A stretch of 64,000 nucleotides of DNA, from NCBI GenBank assembly GCA_028583605.1, contig CM053330.1:29276598-29340597 (forward strand), written 5' to 3'. Source of the DNA: Dastarcus helophoroides. Its lineage: Eukaryota > Arthropoda > Insecta > Coleoptera > Bothrideridae. Position 1 is the first letter of the stretch; every line of letters begins with the position of its first letter. Below the pieces are notes generated by a model. The model was not told the DNA's origin. It ran no database searches and saw nothing but the letters and a program-made list of their open reading frames with translations. The translations under genes were made by a program, and so were the position numbers. This document shows, piece after piece, positions 54,239 to 64,000 of this stretch.

Positions 54239-54568
54239 TGTAACAAAATATAAATTATAGAATTTCGTACGTAAGAAAGGGAAAGTGGCCGCGAAAATGG
54301 AGTAAACGGCAGATAAGCGTTCCAGAAATTTCGGCAAACGATAAGCCTTATCTGCTGGATTTTTCTAGAACCCAGAAGCGAAAACCATATAAGGCGAATG
54401 CCTTTCTCTCGAGTCAGTCAGTGAGAGTAAGTGTAGTTAATTAGGGAGTTAGTATTTAGAGATGAGTGAGGTAATTATTCAGTTGTAGTGTTCCGAGTTT
54501 AGTTTGGAAATAAAGTGCGTTCAATTCAACAAGTGTTAATAATCATTTCGAACCGATAGCCCGCAACA
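54239..54568 (+). mobile_element. Solo LTR, same family as 23619-23972
   Basis: Starts TGTAACA, ends CCGCAACA, with 4-bp duplication ATAT on each side (54235-54238, 54569-54572). It contains a TATA-like CATATAAGG (54386-54394), repeated GTCAGT near the expected transcription start, and GGAAATAAAG with AATAAA at 54509-54514. Shared blocks with the 23.6-kb LTR include ACGGCAGATAAG and ATTTCGGCAAACGATAAG. Internal region absent. Confidence 0.85.
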
Positions 54569-55549
54569 ATATTTCTTCTAACTCGTGCACCACTTTACCA
54601 GCTGCTCGTATATTCTTGCCTGCGCTGCGATTTGACTTTTGACTACTAACACTGAACAAGCAGAGGTCTTAAATCGCAACTTGACTTTACCGTACCGTCC
54701 AGTATGAACGAAAGCATCTTTTTGCATTAGAGCATTCCCAGTAGTCGGGATTTGCCCGTGATTGGATGGTGTCTGGCAGCGTATTGGCATTGTTTACTAT
54801 GATACAGAGCATCATTGCTCTGAAACTTAGTAAGTAGTGGTAGTAAGACATGCTAAAATTATAGTGGCATTCTTTACTAAGACACAGAGCTCAAATTTGA
54901 GAATGAGAATTCGATTTTTATGAAAATTAATTTTTTTTGGATATTTCGATATTTCGACACAGTCAGGCTGTTCGACGGTGAGTGTTGCATTGTCGTTTTA
55001 GGTTTAACGCACACAAAAAGAGCAAAGCGTTTTTCTCTAAAACAAAACATTTTTGACTGAACCTGTTTTGCTCTTTTTGTATGCTTCAAGCCTTAGTGGT
55101 TGGATTGTTGAAATTGCACAAATAAGTTTTTGATTATTTAGTAATATATTCTTTATATATAGTTTCGGGTTATAAGATGATTTTTTAATTTTTTTCCCCA
55201 TAAACATTATTACTACTTTTCTTCCTCTTAAGGGTTAGGAGTTGACCCGGCTAAAAACGTGTTTATTTGGTTATTTTTTCATAAATTATCTACACAATAT
55301 CTTAAGTTATAAAATGCATTATTAAACTGCGTGTTTCATATTAACTGCGAATGCCCATTTCATTCTTCTTTTACCCTCTTACAGCACGAATTTCTGTAAA
55401 ATCTCTCTTATTGCTAGCCTAGATAATGAAAGAAACTTTTAACAGATTTTGCGTTTCAAAACTTTAATAGTTATGCTAGTACTCTACGTTGATCATTTGT
55501 CGTAGTCAGTAGATCGAGAATTCTCCCTTTATTATATAAGTATAGGTGA
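54569..55549. other. Intergenic with small repeats
   Basis: TGGCATT.TTTACTA.GA.ACAGAGC occurs twice as a direct repeat (54784 and 54864). An inverted pair ACAAAAAGAGCAAA / TTTGCTCTTTTTGT lies at about 55015 and 55066. No gene recognised; ORFs 54578 and 54877 (-) show no family motif. Confidence 0.4.
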
Positions 55550-55730
55550 AAAGAAAAAACTGGCGACAATTTTGTGAGGGGATTAATAACCTACCCCAGA
55601 CAATGCGTCTTTTCAAAAGATCCTCTTAAAAGACTACTCAAATGGCATTGAGCTGTCTCAGAAATCTAATGGTAGCTACACTGAAAGCAAAAAAGAAAGC
55701 GTTGACTTGCTTCTGCAGACCTGCTTCCCC

Positions 55731-56075
55731 GACTGCATTGAAGGCCAAAATATTCAAGATAACAAGATAACACTGACTGGCCAAACAAAAAGGCTATCAG
55801 GAACAATTTCCACTAAAAAAAAAATATCAGATCCACTTTCCAGACTGCATTGAAAGCGAAAATATTCAAGATAGCGCTCGGTCAGAAGAGCGCACTCACT
55901 GGCCAAACAAAAAGGCCAGCAGGAATAATTTCCACTAAAAGAAAAATACAATCTAACCCACTTCCGCAACTGCATTGAAAACAAAAATATCCAAGATAGC
56001 TCTCGGTCAGAAGAGCGCACTCACTGGCCGAACAAAAAGGCTATCAGGAACAATTTTCACTAAAAGAAAAATACA
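55731..56075 (+). repeat. Three tandem copies of a 112-126-bp unit inside the LINE ORF
   Basis: Units start at 55731, 55843 and about 55969 (GACTGCATTGAA), contain CACTGACTGGCC-like and ACAAAAAGGCTATCAGGAAC blocks and end CACTAAAAGAAAAATA. Copies 2 and 3 share an extra GCTCGGTCAGAAGAGCGCAC that copy 1 lacks. The unit translates as LINE linker (FPDCIEGQNIQD, LTGQTKRLSGTI), so it is a local expansion of coding sequence. Confidence 0.85.
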
Positions 56076-56079
56076 AGGG

Positions 56080-57116
56080 GCGATAAAATTTTTTAAACCC
56101 TATAAATCACCAGGCGAAGATAGTCTTCCCAGCTCTGCTGCAAGAGGGCCTAGCGGAGCTTGTGGCTCCACTAGCTCAACTATTTAGAGCTAGCTTTTGC
56201 CTGAGGTATATTCCTCAACCCTGGAGGGAAGTTAATGTGGTTTTCATTTCAAAGACTGGAAAGCGATCAAACGCCCAGCCTAAATCTTATAGACCTACTC
56301 GCCTAATTTGATTTTTTCTTAAAACAATGGAGATCATCATAAATCTTTACATTGGAAGAAAGGTCCTAATACAGAAACCGCCACTTTACTTATCCATCAG
56401 GCAAATCTACCGAGACGGACTTACATAACCTCATAAAGAGGATCAAAAAGGCACTTACCTCAAAAGAAATTGCCCTTTGTACATTTATCGATATATAGGG
56501 TGCCTTCAACAATACCTCATACGAATCCATAAAAAGAGCTGCACAAAACAAGGGCTTTGAAATAACAACAACCGAGTGGATACAATCTATGCTTAAAGGA
56601 AGAAGAATCAAAGCAAACTTGGGAGAACACTCAGGAACGGTGACTGTGATAAAAAGCTATTTTCAAGAAAAAGTATTATCGCCCCTACTATGGTCTATTG
56701 CAGTGAACGATCTCCTTTCAAAAATACACAACTCAGGCTGTAAAACGCAGGGATATGCAGATGACATTGTCGTCACTGTAAGGGGAAAGCATGACAGAAT
56801 TATATTATATCAAAATTGATGCAAACCGCCCTAAATATCATCAACAATTGGTACTGGAAGGAAGGCCTAAGAGTCAATATAAGCAAAACAGTTATTATTC
56901 CATTCACTAAAAGAAGGAATTTCTCCCATCATGAACGGGGTACAAATTGATTTCTCAAGTGGGACAAAATACCTAGATTTAATGCTAGACCAGAAACTTA
57001 CTTGGGACACAAACCTGATAAAGGTATTCGAACGTGCAACAGTTGTAAACTGGACCTGCCGTAGATTATTTGGAAAAACCTGGGGACTGAACTCCAAAAT
57101 GATCTACTGGTCTTAG
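56080..57116 (+). pseudogene. LINE reverse transcriptase
   Basis: Readable in pieces: IKFFKPYKSPGEDS, WREVNVVFISKTGKRSNAQP (motif 1/2), a frameshifted palm, then SYFQEKVLSPLLWSIAVNDL (motif B, QEKV for QGGV), QGYADDIVVTVRGKHD (YADD at about 56756-56767), TKYLDLMLDQKLTWDTNLIK and LFGKTWGLNSKMIYW. Many stops lie between pieces. Confidence 0.75.
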
Positions 57117-57189
57117 CTGATGGTTATCATACTAATGGATACGTACGCCTCATTAGTATGGTGGCCAAAAGCAAAAGAAAACACAGCAC

Positions 57190-58300
57190 AAGATACACTT
57201 GCAAAAGTATAACGTTTAGCATGTCTTGGATTTACAGGAGCAATGAAAACCTGTCCAACTGCAGCTCTGGAAGTCATGCTACATTTCCCCTTTTTACATC
57301 TATATGTAAAGAAGAAGGCAATTCTGGAGGCTTTAGGACTGGTTCAGGCATTAGATTTGAAGAAAGGAGACTTTATCGGACACATGACACAAGAATTTAT
57401 GCCATCGGTAACGATAAAACCTGTTAATACAACAGAAACCAGGTTGGAGTTTCAACGCTCATTTGAAGTGGTCATAAATGATCGCCATATGACTGAGATA
57501 AACCAAAAACCTAAAATACCGCAAGGATCACTTATCTGGTACACGCTTGAGTCAAAACCAGCAAAAGAAGTTGGGGTCGGCGTATATGGTCCAAGATATA
57601 GGCTAATAAAAGTCTTAGGTCAAACTCCCACAATCCTCCAGTCAGAAGTACATGCCATAGAACTGTGCACTCGAAAATATCTATCGAAGAACATATGAGG
57701 AGCAAGGATCAGTTCAGATAGTCAAGCGTCGCCTAAAGCTCTGAGTAGTTTTATTGTCAAATCCATACTAGTGTGGGACTGTCTACAACTACTAAAACAG
57801 TTGGCTGTCCGCAACAAGGTAACCTTGATGTGCCAGCACACAGAGGTATTGAAGGAAATGAAATTGTAGATCGCGTAGCCAGAGAAGGTGCAGCATCTCC
57901 ATTTCTTGTACCCGAACCTTATTTTGGTATAGCAAAATGTCATATAAGAAATAAAGTCCACAAATGGGAAGAGAGACAAAAAGAATCCCACTGGAAATTA
58001 ATTTTAGGACAAAATCATGCGAAAAAGTTCATCACATATTCGCACACCAAGATCAAGGAACTTCTCGACCTCGGCAAACCGGAGTTAAGATTAATAACAT
58101 GCCTTTTTACAGGACACTGCGCACCAAGATGCTATCTCAAAAAAAGATGCAAAACGGAGTCAGAGACTTGCCGCTTCTGCAAGGAAACTGCAGAACTGCA
58201 AAACACTTACTTTGCACATGCAAAGCTTTGTTTTACAGGAAACTACTTTACCTGGAACAGGTACAAGCTACCCCCGAAGAGATAAGTAAAATTTCTCCCT
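57190..58300 (+). pseudogene. LINE RNase H and C-terminal domain, catalytic residue lost
   Basis: GSLIWYTLESKPAKEVGVGV is the RNase H start: relatives have YTDGSK, so the first catalytic Asp is replaced (Leu-Glu here). SEVHAIELC holds the second acidic residue and ISSDSQASPKALSSF the third. After a frameshift come AHRGIEGNEIVDRVAREGAA, KELLDLGKPELRLITCLFTG and CKTESETCRFCKETAEL, the Cys-His motif. The ORFs 57158 and 57964 are shadows. Confidence 0.75.
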
Positions 58301-58438
58301 AGAAAATTCTAGACTTTTACAAAAGCTTGGGAATTTAGAAACAATATATATCGGGGTTTATCACAATAGATCTTTAAGGTCGCAGTGATGAAAGAAATGT
58401 ATATATCCTGTCCATTTAATTTTTTAATAAATCAAGGG

Positions 58439-58444
58439 TTTATT
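58439..58444 (-). terminator. Poly(A) signal of JHBP-like unit B
   Basis: AATAAA on the - strand, 56 bp after the TAG of the last exon. Confidence 0.55.
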
Positions 58445-58499
58445 TCCTTTTGGGATAAATAATTTTATACATAATGTTTCAAAAACTTCATTCATTGGT

Positions 58500-58780
58500 C
58501 TACTCTAAAAACAATTCCGTCATGGGTATATTTTCCAAGAATGCATTCACAATCATAGACACAACTAACACGTAATCATCTCCATGTTCAGCCTGTCCTG
58601 CCTCAAAAAGTTCCTTTGGGTGTTGCAAAAATTTTTCGTTGATTTTTTCGGGAAGTCCCTCGAAATTCCAACTAATATGTTGCATTTGCATAAATAGTTT
58701 GCAGTCGGTTATCTTCAAATATTCTTCTTCTCCTTTTTTAAACCGATCCAATTTACAAGTTGTGTGGGTAGTGAAGTGTT
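58500..58780 (-). CDS. JHBP/takeout-like unit B, last exon
   Basis: The acceptor TTTATTTTAG precedes 58780; two bases complete a Lys codon, then HFTTHTTCKLDRFKKGEEEY, LKITDCKLFMQMQHISWNFE, GLPEKINEKFLQHPKELFEA and VVSMIVNAFLENIPMTELFL, with TAG at 58500. This is the C-terminal region of the juvenile-hormone-binding/takeout superfamily, secreted carriers of hydrophobic ligands found in haemolymph, antennae and gut. No lesions are visible. It is a tandem paralogue of 38823-39103. Confidence 0.8.
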
Positions 58781-58835
58781 CTAAAATAAATTAAATTATT
58801 ATTTACTGCAGTGGTGGATTAAATACATTATTTAC

Positions 58836-58969
58836 TCAATTTGTGGTCACAACGCCCACTTGCTTTGAATTTATCACCCATTATTTCCCCTTTAAGGGTA
58901 TATTCACCCATAAAACGAAAATTTGGCATATCTAATACCAATTTAAAAGTATTTCTCTTTAAATCAAAC
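58836..58969 (-). CDS. JHBP/takeout-like unit B, penultimate exon
   Basis: The acceptor CTATTTCAG precedes 58969 and the donor TTGA/GTAAAT follows 58836. It encodes FDLKRNTFKLVLDMPNFRFM, GEYTLKGEIMGDKFKASGRC and DHKL, the central beta-strand region of the family (FDL....L.....P.....G.Y...G). The phase agrees with the last exon. The first base completes a codon begun in an upstream exon that I could not find up to the window end, so N-terminal exons either lie beyond 64000 or are lost. Confidence 0.8.
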
Positions 58970-59489
58970 CTGAAATAGAGAACGATCAAAGCACCTTATT
59001 TGCAGTTTTAACATTCTGTATTAGAAGTTAAGCTTTTCGTTATTCACGGATCAAACACAAGCATCACAAGCTCAGAAATACTAGCTGCATAGGAATTGAT
59101 TTTTTTATGAACACGTACTACTTGCATTATACTTATTACTTTCTGGAATTTATAAGTGAAAAACACCTGAAAAGAAGTTTGTCCTCAACAAGGACAACGA
59201 AATTTAGAATAAAAACGCCACCAGTTATGAAAAACTGGTTCCAGTTTAAAGTCGAAATTTTGATGTTAGGATCGATATTTCGACGTTAAAGTCAAAAGAT
59301 GGAGATTAAAGTCGAAAAAACGTGACCACTGAAAAACACTTGTTGTCGAAAACTACAGATTATTTTGACAATCTTAAGATAAACTTGTAAAATTTCAAAT
59401 AAAGATTATTCTCCAGAAATGTCTGTCAGATAAAATTTTCTAATTTAAAGTCGTAATTTCGAAAAAATCCTTATACTAGATGCAAATGT
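58970..59489. other. Upstream intron or spacer of unit B
   Basis: AT-rich; 59220-59470 contains short GTCGAAATTTTGATG-type array. No JHBP N-terminal motif detected in any frame. Confidence 0.4.
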
Positions 59490-60623
59490 AAAGGTATGTC
59501 GGAAAGATATATGCAGATTAATAACCGGGGGTGAGAGAAAACATCAAGATAGTAGCAACAATGGACTAAGGCTAACATATTTAGCAATAGAACAGAAAAT
59601 GAAAATAATGAGTTCATATTTTAAAAGGAAAGACATACCTAAAGGAAACATGGGTAATTTTAGAATATAATAAGCAAATCAAGTAGATCATATATTGAGA
59701 CAAGAAGAATATAAAAACTTAATTACCAAGTCAGAACTTATAGAGGAGCAGAAACATATTCAGACCATTACCTAGTAAGAGTAAGTCTAAGACTTTGGGA
59801 TATCCAAAACCAGCAGGTAAGGAATTCCTGGGAATTTAAATATGAAATAAAATATTTACAAAACGACTATCTATTGCATAAATATAGAAAAAGTATTTAT
59901 GAATCTTTCAACAATGATACGATACCAAATAAGGAAGATATTGAAAAAATGGAAAAAAATCGAAAGAATAGTGTCAAACGCTACAAAAACAAACATCAAA
60001 AAGAAAAGTATTTAAGAGGAGATCTTGGATGGACAAAAAGTTTAAAGCCGAATTAAAAGAAAAAGCAAGGTTAAGACAGAACATGCTGCAGACGTATACA
60101 GACGAGAGTAAAAAGAAGTATAACGAACAAAGAAAAAAAGCTAAACAAACAAACGTGCAAAGCACAAAAGCGAAAATTTTTAAAAGAAGAAGTAAAAGAA
60201 ATTGAGTGAAAATACAACAGAAAAGAAATACGGAATTTTTATAAAGGTGTTAAGGACATAAAGAAAGAACATTAAATCAAAGAAGTCTTTTTTAAAGACA
60301 AAGAGGGATTTCTACTCGGAAGGGAATATGGAGAGGGTACTTCAAGGAATTGTTGAATGCTAGAGAAAGGGAAGGATTTGGAGAGCACCAACAAGAGGCG
60401 ATTGTAGAAGAAGTATTAGAATCAAATGGAAAAGAAATAGCAAATGTATTATTCGCAATAAAAAACCATAAAAGTCCAGGCAGAAAATTTGAAGTATGGA
60501 GGTGTCATTCTAAAAACAAAGATATTTCAATTAGTAAGAGAAATTTGGGAAAAAGAATTATGTCTTGGAAGTGAAACAAAGCTTTTATGATAACACTTTT
60601 AAAAAAAGGAGACACAGCAGAAT
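59490..60623 (+). pseudogene. RTE-type LINE: endonuclease end, linker and start of RT
   Basis: KHQDSSNNGLRLTYLAIEQK, SSYFKRKDIPKG and QVDHILRQEEYKNLI match the C-terminal endonuclease block (NG..L.D.A......S..F..KDIHKGTW...Q.DH). YRGAETYSDHYLVRVSLRLW holds the conserved SDH catalytic triplet in the next frame. The linker follows (KYRKSIYESFNNDT and a Lys/Glu-rich stretch), then EIANVLFAIKNHKSPG and TLLKKGDTAECSN, where RT is cut by the hAT element. Several frameshifts. Confidence 0.75.
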
Positions 60624-60631
60624 GTAGTAAT

Positions 60632-63504
60632 CAGGGCTTCGAACCGGAACTGAACCGAAAACCGGAAACCGAAAAAAACCGTTATTTTCGCCGGTACGAA
60701 AATCGAAGCGAAACCGGAAAAAAATATCGGTTTTTATTTTACCCTTAAGTCTGGAATCTTTTCTTAAAAATTCCTATTTTTTTCCAAATTTTACACAAAT
60801 CCGTGCAACTTTGATCTCAAAATTAAGAGTTTACTCTTAGTCTCTCATTTCTGTTCAAAAACTAGATAAGAAACTAACAATTTCCACATTTTCTAGAGAA
60901 TATTGACTTTATTATCCAAATTTCAAACCAAATTAAAATTTTAACTTGAATCTTTTATTAACATTTTCGACATTGTTTTTTTGAAATTTCGACTTTTATC
61001 TAGAAATTACTCAAAATATTTCTTTTCTTTTCCAAAAATTTCAAGTTTAAAACAAAAAAAATATCCTCTATTGTAACTTTGGAATAAAGCAGTAGAGTGT
61101 TTTTCATTTAAGCTAAGGAAACTAGGCTTTCCTTACACTTTTATTTGCAAATTCAAGCTTTTCTGGAAATTTGAACTTTTTTTAGAGAACTCCAAATTTA
61201 CTTCTTGCCTTAAACTTTGATTTTCCTTTCCTAATTTGATATCTCTAGTTTTTGAAGTTATTGGTAAATTTTCGATTTTTCGCCAATTTTTTCTTTCAAA
61301 TTCCGCCTTTTTTAATATATCAATTTTTTTCGAAATCCCAAATTTAAATTCTTATGATTTTATGCACTATCGACTACCTAAAATTCCAAGATAAGGTTTT
61401 TTTCTTAAAATTTTAACTGAAATCTCGGTATTTCAAATTTAACTTTGAAATTTTTAAATTTCATGTACAAATTTCAGGGAAAATAAAATATAATATTGCA
61501 AGTTAAACATGGGATCTTCAAATTGGGATCGAAATTTTTAAAGTAAATGGTGACATCTTAGAAAATGTCTAACTATTTTGTTTATGTTAAAATGGTAATT
61601 TTGATTCCGGAAACTTTGATTTTTTCTCGAGATTTCCACTTTAGCCTTGAAATTGCGATATTGCGATTGTTTAGAATTTAGAAGTCGAAATTGTGTGTTT
61701 TTTAAATATTAATTGATTTTGCGAAACTTCTGGTATAAACTCGAAAGTTCGGCCCCTTGCCCCTTGAACTTTGTGTCCAAAATCGATTCTCAAAATGTTA
61801 AATCTCTTCAGGAACTTTTTAGCTGCAGCTAAAATTTTTCCTACAATTTTGTCTATAAAATTGAAATTCGCAATTTTTTTCAGAGAATTTGTCGTTGATC
61901 TTGAAATTTCAATTTTTCTATAAAGTATTTCAATTTTTCTATAAAAAATTGAAGTCTGGAAACAACTGAAATTGCATTTTTTGTGAATTTTTTATTTTTA
62001 CGCTTAAAATATACATTTCAGTTAAGCATTTCGAATTTTTGCTAAAAATATTAGCAGTTAGATTTCAAGTGCAAAAGTGCTAATTTGAATTAGAATATTT
62101 TATGTTATTTTTTTATTTTGAATCTTAATTCAAAATCTCGAAAGAATATCCAAATTTTAAGAAAAAAATTAACATTTTTGGAAAAAAATCTAAATTTTGA
62201 GGAAAAACTAACCAAATTTATGACTGACAATTTTTTTAAATTAATCTCAGTTTTAAGTCCTTAAAAGTTTGAGTTTTCGAGGTAAAAATCGAAAATTCCA
62301 AACCTAAACTTATAGTCTGACTCTTAACTCAGAATTTCGAGAAAAATGTCTAGAATTAAAGAATAAATATCGACATCTTAATTAAAACGGTTATACTTGC
62401 TAGAGAATTTTATTTAAAGTCGAAATTTTAGAAAAAAAAAATAATAAAAAATACCTACAAATTTGAAATTTGAAAAGAAAAAAGTAAAAATATCCAAAGA
62501 AGGTAAATATGCTAAACAAAGCTTTTTGAAAAATTTTTATTTTTTTTGAGAAATTTTAAAGCTTTTAGCAACATTTTCAGAAAAAAAATTGAATATTTGG
62601 GTTTAAGGTCAATATTTTTAAATTAAGGTGTAAATTTTAAAAATTCTGTTAAATTTTGAAGTTCTTTTTTCGAAATTTTGACTACTTCAGCAAAATCTCA
62701 ATTTACAACTTTTCATTTTATATTTTTTGGTCTTTTTTATTTTCATTTATTTTTTTTAAATTGATCTTTTTAATCCAAAGTTCAAGAAACCAAAGTCAAA
62801 ACAGCAAAAATCAGTTCTGTTAGAAAAAGCGAATCAAAGTCAAAACTTCACTAGATAACTAAAATTAGGAAAGCAAAATCTCTCAAATTTTTGGATTTTA
62901 TTCGCCAAATTTTGTATATTCTAGAACTTTTAAACTCTTGGGTATGAAACTTAAGATTTTTATGAAAATTTCAAGTTTAAACTTAAATTTAACATTTTTG
63001 CTACCCAGTTTGGAAATATTTAAGGCAGAAATGTTAAATAAAATTAATAATGATAATGTTTCCAATCAATAAGAGTCTACAATGAAAAATAATTTAAATT
63101 TAAAATTTCTAAACCCAAAAATGTGATTTAGTTTTTTATAAGGTTAAGGTTTTTCTTGAAATTTGAACACAAACTAAACTCAAAATTCAGGTTTTCAGCT
63201 TGAAATTTTTTAAGTTGAAAAATAAAAAATATTTTCCTTTTTTTAGGCAAAATCAGAGCAGTTACATGTTGTAATATATAAAAGAAAAGACATAACAATT
63301 GGTAAATTATGTTCGCAAATCCATTTTTAATTCGAAAAACTTTTAAAAAATCAAAAAATGAGTCACCCGGAGCTGAATCGAAAACCGAAAAGCGGAAAAA
63401 ACCGTTATTTTTGTCGGAACGAAAACCGGAACTCAAACGATATAAATCTTTTGCTGGAACGAAAACCGAAAACCGGAACGAAAAAATAACGGTTCGAAGG
63501 CCTG
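60632..63504. mobile_element. hAT-like element with perfect 8-bp target duplication, inserted in a LINE RT
   Basis: The left terminus CAGGGCTTCGAACCGGAACT and right terminus (inverted CAGGCCTTCGAACCGTTATT) are flanked by GTAGTAAT on both sides (60624-60631 and 63505-63512). Subterminal blocks repeat ACCGAAAACCGGAA-type motifs. The 2.87-kb interior is AT-rich array, T-rich at first, with no transposase. Its first kilobase matches 14395-15450. The LINE motif continues precisely across the duplication. Confidence 0.9.
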
Positions 63505-63512
63505 GTAGTAAT

Positions 63513-63730
63513 TACAGAACAGAGGAATAGCTTTGCAAGACTTAACATAGAAAATAGTTACAACGATAATAAAGAAAAGATTAGAAACCTATTCGGAAAC
63601 TATTATTAGCAAATACTTAGCAGATTTTAGAAAGAACAGATCCACAACAGACCAAATATACACATCAGGAAAGTCAAACACTGTCCATAGGGAGAATGTT
63701 AATGAGAGATTTAACATTGAAAGCTAATAG
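63513..63730 (+). pseudogene. RTE-type LINE RT, continuation after the hAT insertion
   Basis: The sequence right after the duplication reads NYRTEE-like, then in shifted frames reaches ADFRKNRSTTDQIYTSGKSN, the Q.GFRKNRSTTDQI motif of RTE-type RTs. The LINE then becomes unrecognisable near 63730. The remaining 270 bp to the window end hold no recognised feature. Confidence 0.65.
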
Positions 63731-64000
63731 TGGGATAGATGGGCGGTGCCTTGTATTCTCCTACACCGGTGTAAACAATTCAACGCAGAGCGCAGCGATC
63801 AGTGCTGGTAGTGATTTCAGTAGTACATCATAGCTTCTAACGTGTTTTGTTACGGGATTACTACCGACAGGCAACAATTTTATTAAAATTTGCGTACCAC
63901 ATGTTGTTTGTTTTTTTAGTCCATTGATTTAATCAACGTCTGAGGTAAAATAAGACTGATATGCTTTGATAACCAAAATAAATAAACGAGATTTCTTAAA

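Larger units (their letters stand above)
55550..58310 (+). mobile_element. RNase H-bearing LINE (I/R1-type group), decayed, with internal tandem repeat
   Basis: Order on the + strand: linker (55550-55740, NWRQFCEGINNLPQTMRLFK), a tandem repeat (55731-56075), RT (56080-57116), RNase H (57480-57910) and the C-terminal Cys-His region (57910-58290). It is 5' truncated, lacking endonuclease. Frameshifts and stops occur throughout, more than in the 8.7-kb copy. Confidence 0.85.

Noticed and set aside
55754..56020. 88-codon - strand ORF with repeated blocks
   Set aside because: Antisense translation of the tandem repeat inside the LINE.

Overview
This is an AT-rich, intron-bearing arthropod (most probably insect) genomic window that consists mainly of decayed transposable elements. 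Insect origin is inferred from juvenile-hormone-binding/takeout-family exons, mariner and Tc1-like transposons, several clades of non-LTR retrotransposons (LINEs), hAT and Harbinger elements, GT-AG introns and AATAAA signals. Nothing bacterial, viral or CRISPR-like was seen. I did not try to name the species.

Host genes are few. (i) A two-exon candidate secreted peptide precursor lies on the + strand (33680-33834 joined to 37986-38115). It has a signal peptide, two cysteines and a YGKR amidation/cleavage site, and its intron was enlarged by a 3.35-kb hAT-like insertion. (ii) Two juvenile-hormone-binding-protein (JHBP)/takeout-like units lie on the - strand. Unit A has N-terminal exons at 50726-49743 and C-terminal exons at 39296-38823, separated by about 10 kb of mobile DNA. 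It carries a frameshift and a lost splice donor and looks like a pseudogene. Unit B (58969-58500) has intact C-terminal exons with canonical, phase-compatible splice sites; its N-terminal exons were not found.

Layout. 1-2100: inverted fragment of an AT-rich element, then a Harbinger remnant. 5141-6516: a palindromic foldback element. 6.5-7.1 kb: RTE-like remnant. 8.7-11.5 kb: RNase H-bearing LINE (-). 11.6-12.5 kb: dead Tc1-like transposase. 14.4-16.7 kb: hAT-like AT-rich element. 17.4-17.9 kb: inverted-repeat element with a hammerhead ribozyme. 18.5-20.7 kb: LINE (-). 21.6-22.4 kb: RTE remnant split by a MITE. 23.0-26.7 kb and 34.4-37.8 kb: two copies of one hAT-like element, with a nested solo LTR and poly(A)-tailed retroposons. 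29-30.8 kb: LINE (-). 32.9-33.5 kb: repeat with a hammerhead. 40.0-40.9 kb: internally deleted mariner-type element. 42.4-42.7 kb: another inverted-repeat element with a hammerhead. 43.2-45.0 kb: gag-only LINE with target-site duplication. 45-47 kb: AT-rich array. 47.5-49.1 kb: nested palindromic element. 52.4-53.6 kb: mariner. 54.2-54.6 kb: solo LTR. 55.6-58.3 kb: RNase H LINE (+). 59.5-63.7 kb: RTE LINE interrupted by a hAT element with a perfect 8-bp duplication.

The strongest unusual signal is a set of three minimal type-I hammerhead ribozyme motifs (17.7, 33.2 and 42.5 kb). All are on the - strand, each has a very short palindromic stem III and a GTC cleavage triplet, and each sits between inverted or direct repeats with no reverse transcriptase nearby. 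This architecture resembles the ribozymes of Penelope-like elements but in short, coding-free repeats. A second theme is that the low-complexity GTCGAAATTTT-type arrays filling much of the window form the interior of hAT-like elements.
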